From Corynebacterium pelargi (GTDB lineage: Bacteria; Actinomycetota; Actinomycetes; Mycobacteriales; Mycobacteriaceae), in contig NZ_BMCX01000001.1 in assembly GCF_014635485.1 (NCBI RefSeq), positions 551,634 to 615,633 on the forward strand: a DNA stretch of 64,000 nucleotides, written 5' to 3'. Position 1 is the first letter of the stretch, and each line of letters begins with the position of its first letter. This document shows positions 1-8,846 of this stretch, one piece after another. The notes under the pieces are model-generated. The model was not told where the DNA came from. It saw only the letters and a list, made by a program, of their open reading frames with translations, and searched no databases. The position numbers were made by a program, and so were the translations under genes.

Positions 1-13
1 ATGAGCGTGCGCC

Positions 14-32
14 GGTGATGCGCAGCATCACC
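14..32. repeat. Perfect 8-bp inverted repeat
   Basis: GGTGATGC and GCATCACC flank a 3-nt loop. A second hairpin (CGTAGGA / TCCTACG, 43-62) follows at once. The two lie upstream of the first gene and may be the end of a transcript that enters from outside the window, or regulatory hairpins. No T-run follows either of them. Confidence 0.4.
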
Positions 33-172
33 AGAAGTGCGACGTAGGAGCAGCTTCCTACGAGCAAAATTCGAATGATTGGATCAAGACCAGAAAACCA
101 CATGGGCTTCAGTATGCCCTAGCAAAGCTGGCTCCACGGAATAGTGCAGACGACGCAATCGTTGCACTAGAC

Positions 173-886
173 ATGCGAATTGATATTTGGACTGACGTCG
201 TATGCCCCTTCTGCTTTGTGGGCAAGGAGCACTTGAATCAGGCGCTGGAATCCTTCGAGCACGCCGACGAAGTAGAGGTGCACTGGCGAGCCTTCGAGCT
301 TGACCCCACCTTGTCCGCTCAACCTGAAGGCACCTTGGTGGAGGCCATTGCCAAGAAGTATCAGGTGAGCGTGGAAGATGCCGCCAATAGCCAACGCCAA
401 ATGGCGCAGCGTTTAAGCGAATACGGGGTGGAATTTGATTGGGAACATGCCAAATTCGGCAACACCTTTGATGCACACCGCTTGATCCAATTTGCCCAGG
501 ACAAAGGCAAGGGCACGCAGATGCAAGATGCCCTCATGCGGGCATATTTAGAGCAGGGCAAGAATATTGCAGAGCACGCAGTATTGCTCGATATTGCCAC
601 CGGCGTAGGTTGTGATCGAAACGATGTTGCCGCCTTGCTCGAAGGCGATGAGTACGGCGATATTGTGCGCGCAGATGAGGCCCAGGCCCACCAGATTGGT
701 GTGCAGGGCGTGCCATTTTTCGTGCTGAACGCTAAATTCGCGCTTAGTGGTGCACAACCAGTAGAGGTGATGCTCCAAGGGCTCGAACACGCTTGGGCAG
801 ATGAGAAGAACCTGCTTGCTCAACCCACCCAAGCACAAGGCTGCTGCGGCTCCGATGGTTGCTGCGGTGGATCCGAACAACAGTAA
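173..886 (+). CDS. DsbA-family (FrnE-like) thiol oxidoreductase with Cys-rich tail
   Basis: 237 residues with a thioredoxin-fold DsbA/FrnE layout. The redox motif C-P-F-C is at residues 11-14, right after the first beta strand (DIWTDVVCPFC), and GVQGVPFFV near residue 180 is the cis-Pro loop. There is no signal peptide, so it is probably cytoplasmic, as FrnE proteins are. The last 15 residues carry two Cys pairs (GCCGS and GCCGG), an addition to the FrnE core that could bind metal or form disulfides. The next gene, an RclA-like flavin disulfide reductase, starts 26 nt downstream, so the two probably share a transcript and a thiol-stress role. The substrate is unknown. Confidence 0.85.
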   Translation: MRIDIWTDVVCPFCFVGKEHLNQALESFEHADEVEVHWRAFELDPTLSAQPEGTLVEAIAKKYQVSVEDAANSQRQMAQRLSEYGVEFDWEHAKFGNTFDAHRLIQFAQDKGKGTQMQDALMRAYLEQGKNIAEHAVLLDIATGVGCDRNDVAALLEGDEYGDIVRADEAQAHQIGVQGVPFFVLNAKFALSGAQPVEVMLQGLEHAWADEKNLLAQPTQAQGCCGSDGCCGGSEQQ

Positions 887-911
887 GCACAGCACCGAAA
901 AGAGGCACTTT

Positions 912-2252
912 GTGAACCAAGAACAACACGACTACGACGTTGCAGTGATCGGCTTTGGCAAAGCCGGCAAAACCATTGCACGCAAACGCGCCGAGGCCGG
1001 GGATTCGGTGGTGCTCTTTGAGCAATCGCCCCGAATGTACGGCGGTACCTGCATTAACGTCGGCTGCGTTCCTACCAAGAAGCTGCTCTTTGAAGCCCAC
1101 AAGACTACCGGCTCGGATGCCCGAGCCCGCTGGGAGGAAATCAAAGAGGCACGCAATGCGCTGGTGTCCACGATGAACGAGGCCAATCTGGACATGGTGG
1201 AACAAGCGGGCGTGAAGGTGGTGACGGCTCGGGCGAAATTTGTGGGGGCTCGAGAGATCGAAGCAGACCAGCAGCGTTACCGTGCCAAGACGGTGATTAT
1301 TAATACCGGCGCGAGTGCCAGGACCTTGGATATTCCAGGTATTGATGATCCACGAGTGGTTGATTCCACCGGCGTGCAGTTTTTAGAGCAGTTGCCAAAG
1401 CAGTTGCTCATCGTCGGCGGCGGCCCGATCGCCATGGAGTTTGCATCACTGTTTATCTCACTCGATGTGCAGGTGCGGATGCTCGATCAGAGCCCGCAAT
1501 TCGGTGGGCCTTTTGATCGGGATGTTGCCGATGCGGTGCTTGAGCACCTCCAAGACCAGGGCCTGGAATTCATTGCCAGCGCCGATGTGCAGCGCATTGA
1601 TGCCGATGAGCAGCTCAAGGTGCATGCCACGGTGGATGGTGCCGAGCGCAGCTTCGATGCCGATGCGGTGCTGGTAGCCATCGGCCGGCAGGCGAATACT
1701 CAAGATCTCGGGCTCGAGCATGCCGGTGTTGATGTTGATGATCGCGGTTCGGTGGTCGTCGATAAGCACCTGCATACTTCCGCTGATGGGGTCTATGCCG
1801 TTGGAGATGTCAACGGTGGCCCGCAATTTACCTATATCTCCTTTGATGATCACCGCGTGGTGCTTGACGATCGATGGGGCGAGGGGGCTCGTGATACCGC
1901 CGATCGTGTGATCCCCACTGCGACCTATATCGATCCGCCTTTGGCCACGGTGGGCCGCAACGAGGCACAGCTTGAACGCGAGGGCATCAGCTTTGAGGCG
2001 AAAAAGGCCAAGATTGCCGATATTGCCGTGATGCCAAGGCCGAAAATCGTCGAGCAAACCACCGGTATGGCCAAATTCCTCATTGGCGAAGACGACCAGA
2101 TCCTCGGCGCCACCCTGTGGTGCGTGGATTCCCAGGAAATTATCAACACCGTCGCCCTTGCCATGCGCGTGGGCATGACGGCCACGGAACTTGGCGGACA
2201 AATCATCACCCACCCGGCCAACTCCGAGGTCTTGAACGGGGTGCTTGGCTAA
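912..2252 (+). CDS. RclA-like pyridine nucleotide-disulfide oxidoreductase
   Basis: 446 residues. It has an N-terminal FAD Rossmann motif (GFGKAGKTIA), the redox-active disulfide GGTCINVGCVPTKK (Cys47/Cys52), a central NAD(P)H motif (GGGPIAMEF) and a C-terminal dimerisation domain. GFGKAGK and MYGGTCIN resemble E. coli RclA (reactive chlorine resistance, Cu(II) reductase) more than lipoamide dehydrogenase. I chose the GTG at 912, preceded by AAAAGAGG; the ATG at 801 would overlap the upstream gene by 86 nt and adds residues unlike the family. Mercuric reductase is an alternative name, but no MerA heavy-metal domain and no mer genes are present. It probably acts with the upstream DsbA-like protein in redox defence. 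Confidence 0.85.
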   Translation: MNQEQHDYDVAVIGFGKAGKTIARKRAEAGDSVVLFEQSPRMYGGTCINVGCVPTKKLLFEAHKTTGSDARARWEEIKEARNALVSTMNEANLDMVEQAGVKVVTARAKFVGAREIEADQQRYRAKTVIINTGASARTLDIPGIDDPRVVDSTGVQFLEQLPKQLLIVGGGPIAMEFASLFISLDVQVRMLDQSPQFGGPFDRDVADAVLEHLQDQGLEFIASADVQRIDADEQLKVHATVDGAERSFDADAVLVAIGRQANTQDLGLEHAGVDVDDRGSVVVDKHLHTSADGVYAVGDVNGGPQFTYISFDDHRVVLDDRWGEGARDTADRVIPTATYIDPPLATVGRNEAQLEREGISFEAKKAKIADIAVMPRPKIVEQTTGMAKFLIGEDDQILGATLWCVDSQEIINTVALAMRVGMTATELGGQIITHPANSEVLNGVLG

Positions 2253-2323
2253 GCGCCGGGAGCTTTCACGCCATGCGATAGCATCGGGTGGCGTTCTTAG
2301 CTTTTCGACGTCCAGGAGCCCTC

Positions 2324-3595
2324 ATGCCCAATCGCCTCACCCGGCGCGCCATGGTTGTTTGGCTAGCGGCGGTGGCGGTGTACGTGGTGGCCATCACCGG
2401 CCGTACCTCCTTTGGAGTTGCCGGCGTGATGGCCATGGGTCGCTTCGAGATCGATGCCTCGCGCCTGGCGGTATTTACCGCCGTGCAAGTAGGCGTATAT
2501 GCATTAGCCCAGATCCCCACCGGGATGCTGGTAGATAAATTCGGCCCGCGTGCCCTGCTGCTTGCTGGTGCCATCGTGATGGGGCTCGGGCAAATCCTGC
2601 TCGCTTTCGCTCCGGCCTATTGGATGGCCATCGCTGCCCGCGTGCTCATCGGCGCCGGTGACGCCACCGCATTCCTATCGGTGATGCGCCTGATCCCGGT
2701 GTGGTTTCCGGCCAAACGCGCACCACTATTCTCCCAGCTCACCGGCGCACTTGGGCAATCGGGGCAGTTTATCTCCGCGGTGCCCTTCTTATACATGCTC
2801 AACACCACCGGCTGGACCTGGGCTTTTCTCAGCCTCGGGGCGGTGGGCATCTTGATCGCCGCGGCTGCGTGGATCTGCATTAGCGATACACCCGATACTG
2901 CACGCTCCCAACGCAGCCTCAAGGTGCCTGCTGCAGCAGGCCCGCGGCTTTCTCTCGGCATGCGCCTTCGCATGGTGCTGCGCAGTGTGACTGCTTGGCA
3001 GGGCGTATGGATTCACTGGAGCAACCTTTCTCCTTTGAATATCTTCCTGCTGTTATGGGGCGTGCCGTTGATGAAGTTAGGCATGGGGCTAAGCCCCAGT
3101 GCCATTGCAACAGTGCTGATTACCGCCACCATTGGTTCGGTATGTGCCGGGCCTTTGCACGGCCTTATCTCTGCTCGCGCGGGACGCCACCGCGATGTGG
3201 TGGCTTTAGCTACCTCATTGCTGAACTGCTGGCTTTTTATTTGGTTCCTCAGCAGCGAACAGCCACGAAGCCAGGCAACACTGATGGTGATGATCCTGGT
3301 GGTGGCGCTGCTTACGCCCGCGGCGAACTATGGCTTTGATTCGGTCCGCGAAAAGCTCCAATACTCCGTGCTTGCCACCGGCACCGGATTGGCGAACATG
3401 GGCGGATTCATCGCCACCATGCTCGGGGCCCAGTTGCTTGGCAGCATCCTCGATTGGCACGCCGGTGGCAAAGAGTTTCGCTGGGCAGATTTCCAGGTGG
3501 CCTGGTGGGCCGTAGTGGTGGTGTGGGCCATTGGCGCCATCGGCATCGTGGTGTGCGCCAAGAAGATCAGAACGCAGCAGACCCCCAAAACCTAG
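2324..3595 (+). CDS. MFS transporter
   Basis: 423 residues with about 12 hydrophobic segments. The loop 2-3 signature of the major facilitator superfamily is present (GMLVDKFGPRALLL), followed by RVLIGAGDATAF in helix 4. The start at 2324 has AGGAG five nt upstream; the earlier in-frame GTG at 2288 has no ribosome site. A basic central loop separates the two six-helix halves. The substrate cannot be told from sequence. It lies 71 nt after the RclA-like gene on the same strand, so they may be cotranscribed. The next gene starts 22 nt after its stop. Confidence 0.8.
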   Translation: MPNRLTRRAMVVWLAAVAVYVVAITGRTSFGVAGVMAMGRFEIDASRLAVFTAVQVGVYALAQIPTGMLVDKFGPRALLLAGAIVMGLGQILLAFAPAYWMAIAARVLIGAGDATAFLSVMRLIPVWFPAKRAPLFSQLTGALGQSGQFISAVPFLYMLNTTGWTWAFLSLGAVGILIAAAAWICISDTPDTARSQRSLKVPAAAGPRLSLGMRLRMVLRSVTAWQGVWIHWSNLSPLNIFLLLWGVPLMKLGMGLSPSAIATVLITATIGSVCAGPLHGLISARAGRHRDVVALATSLLNCWLFIWFLSSEQPRSQATLMVMILVVALLTPAANYGFDSVREKLQYSVLATGTGLANMGGFIATMLGAQLLGSILDWHAGGKEFRWADFQVAWWAVVVVWAIGAIGIVVCAKKIRTQQTPKT

Positions 3596-3617
3596 AAGCA
3601 CTGGAATACTTGGGGCT

Positions 3618-4394
3618 ATGTCGGAACAATTCTTAACGGCCATGGGTCTGCCGGATGATATGAACCAAACGGTGCTGCATGTGCTTGAGCACTGCACCTC
3701 CAAGTGGGAAGGCGACCCTCGCTTCGAGCACATCGCCAACCTCACCGACCCCTCCGGGATCAGCGCCACCGTGATGATTGCTGAAGAAGACGTCGAGGTC
3801 GGTTTCGCGGTGCTTGGACAGGGCACGCTGCGGGTCGATGCCGTGCAGCTTCTACCCGGTGTGGCGATGCTAGATGTTTATGATGCCGATGGTTCGATGC
3901 TGACCCGCGTCTTGGCATTCGTCGATGATCCCCAGGCCTATCCCCTTGAGGATTTTCACAACATCACGCATGCAGCACACCTTGACGATTTTCACCTCGG
4001 GGCCATTGCCGTGGACATGCAGTGCTACGACACCCGCGAGGATTGGAGGGAGGCCACCAAGGAGCAGAATTTGGTCGTGCTCGACGATGGCAAAGAGGTA
4101 ATGATCGGGCCGCGCTTTGTTACCTCCCCTTGGCTGTTTGCACTCGCAAGTGGCGAAGCCACCCAGGATGAGATCTCCCCGGTATCCCACGTCATCGGCG
4201 TGATCAATGCCGTGGATACCTGCACCAACGCAATCACAGGCGAGCAGTTCTATCGCCTCAGCATCAATATGGGCGTGGACATCCCCTTGGTCATGCCCAT
4301 CGATACCACCCCGGCGCCAACACCTGGCGGGGTGGTTGATGGCCGTGCGTTCCTATGCGGCTCTTCAGGAATTTGGGTGGAAGAAGAGCACTAA
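3618..4394 (+). CDS. Conserved hypothetical protein
   Basis: 258 residues, acidic, with no signal peptide and no membrane segment. I do not recognise a domain. The N-terminal half reads as alternating beta strands (VEVGFAVLGQGTLRVDAVQLL, AMLDVYDADGSMLTRVLAF); the C-terminal part is rich in Pro and Gly (DTTPAPTPGGVVDG). The ATG at 3618 is used because the longer frame from 3531 would run back into the transporter gene. It lies 22 nt behind that gene and is closed by a hairpin terminator, so it is probably the last gene of the 173-4394 unit. Confidence 0.6.
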   Translation: MSEQFLTAMGLPDDMNQTVLHVLEHCTSKWEGDPRFEHIANLTDPSGISATVMIAEEDVEVGFAVLGQGTLRVDAVQLLPGVAMLDVYDADGSMLTRVLAFVDDPQAYPLEDFHNITHAAHLDDFHLGAIAVDMQCYDTREDWREATKEQNLVVLDDGKEVMIGPRFVTSPWLFALASGEATQDEISPVSHVIGVINAVDTCTNAITGEQFYRLSINMGVDIPLVMPIDTTPAPTPGGVVDGRAFLCGSSGIWVEEEH

Positions 4395-4401
4395 AGCCAA
4401 A

Positions 4402-4443
4402 AGCCCCGTGTGGCCTGTTTGATCGCCAGGTCACGCGGGGGCT
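4402..4443 (+). terminator. Hairpin terminator after the 173-4394 unit
   Basis: AGCCCCGTG pairs imperfectly with CACGCGGGGGCT around a GGCC/GCC inner stem. The T-run is poor. Position right after the stop at 4394 supports a terminator role. Confidence 0.55.
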
Positions 4444-4452
4444 ATGGGCTAG

Positions 4453-4493
4453 TGGGGCCGGGGTTTAGAGCTGGGGTTTAGGGCTGGGGTTTA
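4453..4493. repeat. 13-bp tandem repeat over the end of an aldehyde dehydrogenase gene
   Basis: About three head-to-tail copies of GGGGTTTAG[AG]GCT. On the minus strand each copy contains TAA; because 13 is not a multiple of 3, the copies present stops in all three frames. The last copy overlaps the stop codon of the minus-strand dehydrogenase (TAA at 4491-4493). Confidence 0.7.
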
Positions 4494-6038
4494 GGGCTGA
4501 AAGCGACGGCCACGGGGCAGGGCAAGGTACTGGGTGTCGGTGTAATCATCGAGGCCTTCTACGCCGCCTTCGCGGCCGGTGCCGGATTGTTTGAGGCCAC
4601 CAAAGGGAGCTGCTGCATTGGAGATCAGGCCAGTGTTGATGCCGGCGAGGCCTGCTTCGATGTTCTCGGCAAGGTCGAGGGCCAGTTCAATATCTTGGCT
4701 GAAGATATAGGAGGCCAGCCCATATTCGGTATTATTGGCTAATTCCACTGCCTCTTCGAGGCTGCTAAAGCTGATCACCGGGGCGATGGGCCCGAAGATT
4801 TCTTCGCGCAGTACTGCTGCATCGGCGGGGACGTTGGCAAGCACGGTGGGGGCGTAGAAATTGCCTGGGCCTTCGATTCGTTTGCCGCCACAGAGCACCG
4901 TCGCGCCTTGGGCTTGTGCATCTTCAACTAGGGCTGCGATGCGATCAAGTGCGCGGGCATCGATGACAGGCCCTACGTCGACGTTGGGTTCTAAACCAAA
5001 GCCGCACTGCATGTGCCCCATGCGCTCGGCAAGGCGCTGGGCGAATTCATCAGCGATGGATTCGTGGACAATAAAGCGGTTGGCTGCGGTGCATGCCTGA
5101 CCCATGTTGCGCATCTTGGCATCAAGTGCACCTTGGACGGCGAGGTCGAGATCGGCGTCTGCCAGCACCACACAAGGGGCGTTGCCGCCAAGCTCCATCG
5201 AGGTGCGAAGCACATTGTTGGCGGCTTGTTTAATCAAGTGACGCCCCACGGCCGTCGAGCCGGTAAAGGAGATCTTTCGCATACGCGAGTCGTTGAGCAC
5301 CACGTCGGATACAGCGGGAGCATCGGTGGAGCTCAGCAGGTTCACCACGCCGGCTGGCACGCCTGCTTCTTGGCACAGGGCCACTAATTTGTGTGAGGTT
5401 AAAGGTGTGAGCTCCGAAGGCTTCAAAATGGTGGTGCAGCCAGCCGCCAGTGCGGGGGCAAGCTTGCGGGTAGCCATTGCCAGTGGGAAGTTCCACGGGG
5501 TGACAAGGTAGGCAGGTCCGATGGGGCGCCGGCGAATAATCATCCGCAGGTGGCCTTCGGGTGCGTCGGTGTATCTGCCTCCGATGTTGCGGGCATGATC
5601 TGCAAACCAGCGTAGGAATTCCGCGCCGTAGGTTACTTCGCCGAGGGCTTGGTCATAGGGTTTGCCCATTTCTAAGGTCATAAGGGCTGCAATATCCCCG
5701 GCGTCGCGTTGGACGAGTGCAAAGATGCGGTGCAGGAGTTCGGCGCGTTGGGTGGCAGGGGTGGCTGCCCAGGATCGCTGAGCCTGTGCAGCGGCATCCA
5801 CAGCCTTTTGTGCATCCTCTGCCGAGGCATTGGCGAGGGTGGCGATAACTTCCCCGGTCGCGGGATTTTCTACCTCGTAAGTACCCCCATTTGTGGCAGG
5901 CATCCAGGCGCCGTTGATAAAGAGTTCCGCGGGTACGCTGTGAGTAAGCGCGAGGTGACGTTCAGGATCCAAATAATCCGAGCAAAGCGGTGTTTTTCTT
6001 TGTTCCTGGGCACCCACCCTATGCACTGTGTTTGTCAT
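4491..6038 (-). CDS. NAD(P)-dependent succinate-semialdehyde-type aldehyde dehydrogenase
   Basis: 515 residues, aldehyde dehydrogenase superfamily. It shows the nucleotide-site Asn in TPWNFP (N183), the FTGST loop (258-262), the general-base Glu in MELGGNAP (E282) and the catalytic Cys in GQACTAANR (C316). The CTAANR context is typical of succinate-semialdehyde / glutarate-semialdehyde dehydrogenases (GabD). The first 35 residues are an extra N-terminal extension. The start at 6038 has AAGGAG about 10 nt upstream. It is divergent from a DUF2236 oxygenase gene and belongs to an island with two more aldehyde dehydrogenases, so its real substrate may be an oxygenase product rather than succinate semialdehyde. 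Confidence 0.85.
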   Translation of the reverse strand: MTNTVHRVGAQEQRKTPLCSDYLDPERHLALTHSVPAELFINGAWMPATNGGTYEVENPATGEVIATLANASAEDAQKAVDAAAQAQRSWAATPATQRAELLHRIFALVQRDAGDIAALMTLEMGKPYDQALGEVTYGAEFLRWFADHARNIGGRYTDAPEGHLRMIIRRRPIGPAYLVTPWNFPLAMATRKLAPALAAGCTTILKPSELTPLTSHKLVALCQEAGVPAGVVNLLSSTDAPAVSDVVLNDSRMRKISFTGSTAVGRHLIKQAANNVLRTSMELGGNAPCVVLADADLDLAVQGALDAKMRNMGQACTAANRFIVHESIADEFAQRLAERMGHMQCGFGLEPNVDVGPVIDARALDRIAALVEDAQAQGATVLCGGKRIEGPGNFYAPTVLANVPADAAVLREEIFGPIAPVISFSSLEEAVELANNTEYGLASYIFSQDIELALDLAENIEAGLAGINTGLISNAAAPFGGLKQSGTGREGGVEGLDDYTDTQYLALPRGRRFQP

Positions 6039-6101
6039 TTATGCACAACTCCTTGTGACGCACTTCAAAACTTATTGTTCATTACTGACTACATCACTAC
6101 C

Positions 6102-6137
6102 ATGAGCACAACCAAAGTAGAAGGGACAACAGCATGA
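6102..6137 (+). CDS. Possible 11-residue leader ORF
   Basis: The frame ATG AGC ACA ... GCA TGA encodes MSTTKVEGTTA, and its TGA overlaps the ATG at 6134 of the downstream oxygenase gene (ATGA). That arrangement suits translational coupling. No clear ribosome site precedes 6102, so it could also be chance or part of the 5' UTR. Confidence 0.3.
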   Translation: MSTTKVEGTTA

Positions 6138-7063
6138 CTTCTAGCGATCATGATCAACCGGGCACCGAAGCCCAGAACACCGAGCAAGAGGGTCAAAAGC
6201 GCGAGCTGAAGCGCGCGCCTCTGAACGTGGACTCACTGCTGTGGCGTTATGGCGCCGACGGCCGCATCCAGCTCATGCGCGGCTACACCGGCATTCTTCA
6301 AAATATGCACCCTGCTATTGGTCAGGCACTGCTGGATCACTCGAAGTTCTTTGAAGAGCCCTTCGCACGCCTTGAGCGCTCCACCCCGCAGATCATCGCC
6401 TCGATGTACACCCCCGATGATGAACTCTCGCACCGCATTCGCGACTATCACATCAACATCAAAGGCAAGCTTCGCGACGGCAGCCGCTACCACTCCATGG
6501 ACCCCGACACCTACTGGTGGGCGCACGCAACCTTCGTCTACCGCGTGATCCGCACCCAGGATCTCTTCGGCACCCCCTTCACCGCCGAAGAACGCGAGCA
6601 GGTCGTACAAGAGGGCGTGACCTGGTGGGAGAAGTACGGCATGTCCAACCGCCCGGTCATCGACAACTACCAGGGCTTGGTGGACTACCTCGAAGAGATG
6701 ACCAACACTGTGCTTGAGCGCAATGAGACGGTGGACTTCGCCCTGCGCACCGCCCGCGTGGAGCCGGTGAAGGCACCCGACAACGTGTCTCCGCTGGTAT
6801 GGAAGGTGATCTGGAAGCCGGTCATGCGCAGCCTGATTTGGATGACGGTGGGCACCCTCGAGCAGTCCCAGCGCGACATCCTGCAGGTTTCCTGGTCTAA
6901 GCGCGACCAGAAGCGCTTCGATCGAGTATGCAATGTCATCCGCAAGGTATGGCCGAAGCTCAGCTTGAAGGCTCGCTACATGAACCCCGGCCGCGACGAG
7001 ATGATCAAGCACGGCATGTTCGACGAAAACGACCAGCTCAAGCCAATCGGCACCATCCGCTAA
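6134..7063 (+). CDS. DUF2236 (MpaB-type) putative heme oxygenase, short form
   Basis: 309 residues, DUF2236 / oxygenase MpaB family. It has the family block R-D-Y-H-I-N-I-K-G (H106, candidate heme ligand), then GSRYHSMDPDTYWWAHATF (residues 117-134). At the place of the conserved Arg-x3-Thr of rubber oxygenases it has R79-L-E-R-S83, with Ser for Thr. There is no signal peptide; hydrophobic helices near residue 235 (PVMRSLIWMTVG) suggest membrane association. Known members oxidatively cleave isoprenoid chains (MpaB on the farnesyl side chain of a mycophenolic-acid precursor, Lcp on polyisoprene); the substrate here is unknown. AGAAGGGA lies 8 nt before the start. Confidence 0.8.
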   Translation: MTSSDHDQPGTEAQNTEQEGQKRELKRAPLNVDSLLWRYGADGRIQLMRGYTGILQNMHPAIGQALLDHSKFFEEPFARLERSTPQIIASMYTPDDELSHRIRDYHINIKGKLRDGSRYHSMDPDTYWWAHATFVYRVIRTQDLFGTPFTAEEREQVVQEGVTWWEKYGMSNRPVIDNYQGLVDYLEEMTNTVLERNETVDFALRTARVEPVKAPDNVSPLVWKVIWKPVMRSLIWMTVGTLEQSQRDILQVSWSKRDQKRFDRVCNVIRKVWPKLSLKARYMNPGRDEMIKHGMFDENDQLKPIGTIR

Positions 7064-7092
7064 ACCCCAGCCTGATCTAAGGCTCAGCACGA

Positions 7093-7145
7093 CGGCGATC
7101 GCAGCACCTTCATAGCAAGGCTTGTTCTAAGCGATCGCCGTTTTT
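7093..7145 (+). terminator. Rho-independent terminator
   Basis: CGGCGATCGC (7093-7102) pairs perfectly with GCGATCGCCG (7131-7140), followed by TTTTT. It closes the DUF2236 gene and separates it from the next aldehyde dehydrogenase. Confidence 0.75.
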
Positions 7146-7186
7146 GCCCACTTCCCTACCCTGCAGAAAGCTATTCTGAAATCACT

Positions 7187-8767
7187 ATGAGCACTCGACT
7201 AAAGCAAGGCCGCTTACCCGAACAAATCCAGCGCAAACTCCTTCGCCTCTGCGCTAATACCCATACCCCGCACCGTGAGGAGCAGGAGCGCTATTCAGTT
7301 CGCTCTGCGTTTAGCGGCGAGGAAATCGCGTATGTCTACACCGGCGATGAGCGCGACGTGGACTTCGCCTTCGATCGCGCCCGCCAGGCGCAGCGCACCT
7401 GGGCTGCAACCCCGGTGAAACAGCGCCAGGCCATCTTCAAGGATTTCCATGATCGTGTGCTCCGCGAGCGCGAATACCTCATGGACGTCGTGCAGTTGGA
7501 AACCGGCAAGAATCGCCTCTCCGCCCTCGACGAAGTCCTCGACGTAGCCAGCAATGCACGCTTTTATGCCAACCAGGCTGGACGTCTGCTCGCCGATCAC
7601 AGCAACTCGGGCGCATTTCCGCTAGTAACCAAGAACGTGGTGCAGCGCGCACCGAAGGGCGTGGTTGGCCAAATCAGCCCCTGGAATTACCCCCTAGCAC
7701 TGGGTATTTCCGATGCCATCCCTGCCCTCTTGGCGGGCAATGCGGTAGTGGCCAAGCCGGACTGGAATACCCCATTTTCCGCACTGGCTGTTATCCATTT
7801 GCTCTACGAATCCGGCCTGCCCCGCGACCTCTTCCAGGTGGTCACCGGATCCGGACAAGTCGTTGGCGCTGCCATTGCAGAGCGCTGCGATTACCTGATG
7901 TTTACAGGCTCCACCGCTACCGGCCGCATTCTTGGCAAGACCGCAGGTGAGCGTCTGATTGGCTACTCCGCTGAGCTTGGTGGCAAAAACCCCATGATCA
8001 TCAGCGCCGATGCCGACTTGGATCGCGTGGTGCGTGAAGCACCCAGCGCCTGTTTTTCCAACTCCGGCCAATTGTGCGTCTCCATCGAGCGCATTTACGT
8101 CGAAGCCGAGGTCTACGACACGTTCACTCGCCGCTTCGCTGAGGCAGTCAAGCAAATGCGCCTTGGTGCAGGCTTCGACTGGGATATCGAGATGGGCTCG
8201 CTGATCAACCAAGATCAGCTTGATCGTGTGAGCGAATTCGTCGACGATGCCGTAGAAAAGGGCGCCACGGTGCTGGCCGGCGCCAAGGCTCGTCCCGATC
8301 TTGGCCCCTACTTCTACGAGCCCACCGTGTTGGTAGACGTGCCAGAAGACGCCAAGCTGCGCACCCAAGAAGTCTTTGGCCCTGTGGTGTTCATTGAAAA
8401 GGTCGCCAACCTCGACGAGGCCGTGGCACTTGCCAACGACACTGATTACGGCCTGAACGCCTGCGTGTTTGCATCCTCTGACACCGGCTGGGATGTAGCC
8501 AGCCGCATTCAATCAGGTGGCGTGGGCATTAACGACGGCTACGCCGCCACCTGGGCATCGGTGGCATCGCCTCTTGGCGGCATGAAGCAATCCGGTATGG
8601 GACGCCGCCACGGCGACGAGGGCTTATTAAAGTACACCGAGGCCCGCAACGTTGCAGAACAGCGCGTGATTTCCATCCGCGGCCCCAAGGGCCTTTCGCG
8701 CAAGGCCTATGCCGCAGTGATGTCGAATGCACTGCTGCTGGGCAAGAAGCTGCGCTTCCTGCCATAA
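7187..8767 (+). CDS. Succinic semialdehyde dehydrogenase, GabD2-like
   Basis: 526 residues, aldehyde dehydrogenase superfamily. Motifs are SPWNYP (N167), FTGSTATGR (239-247), SAELGGKNP (E263) and SGQLCVSIERIY (C297). Its length, the N-terminal extension and the Q-L-C context fit the M. tuberculosis GabD2 class of succinate-semialdehyde dehydrogenase. The C-terminal tail (SRKAYAAVMSNALLLGKKLRFLP) is long for the superfamily. It sits alone between two terminators, between two DUF2236 oxygenase genes. Since three aldehyde dehydrogenases lie within 11 kb, I infer that they oxidise aldehydes made by the oxygenases; that is not shown by sequence. Confidence 0.85.
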   Translation: MSTRLKQGRLPEQIQRKLLRLCANTHTPHREEQERYSVRSAFSGEEIAYVYTGDERDVDFAFDRARQAQRTWAATPVKQRQAIFKDFHDRVLREREYLMDVVQLETGKNRLSALDEVLDVASNARFYANQAGRLLADHSNSGAFPLVTKNVVQRAPKGVVGQISPWNYPLALGISDAIPALLAGNAVVAKPDWNTPFSALAVIHLLYESGLPRDLFQVVTGSGQVVGAAIAERCDYLMFTGSTATGRILGKTAGERLIGYSAELGGKNPMIISADADLDRVVREAPSACFSNSGQLCVSIERIYVEAEVYDTFTRRFAEAVKQMRLGAGFDWDIEMGSLINQDQLDRVSEFVDDAVEKGATVLAGAKARPDLGPYFYEPTVLVDVPEDAKLRTQEVFGPVVFIEKVANLDEAVALANDTDYGLNACVFASSDTGWDVASRIQSGGVGINDGYAATWASVASPLGGMKQSGMGRRHGDEGLLKYTEARNVAEQRVISIRGPKGLSRKAYAAVMSNALLLGKKLRFLP

Positions 8768-8795
8768 ACAACGCCCTAGCAGGTGAAGACAGAAC

Positions 8796-8831
8796 AAAGC
8801 CGGGTATCCCCGAAAGGGGATACCCGGCTTT
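8796..8831. terminator. Strong bidirectional terminator
   Basis: AAAGCCGGGTATCCCC and GGGGATACCCGGCTTT form a perfect 16-bp stem with a GAAA tetraloop. A and T runs on the two sides let it serve the dehydrogenase (+) and the converging oxygenase gene (-). Confidence 0.9.
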
Positions 8832-8846
8832 GAAGCGTCGAAAAGC

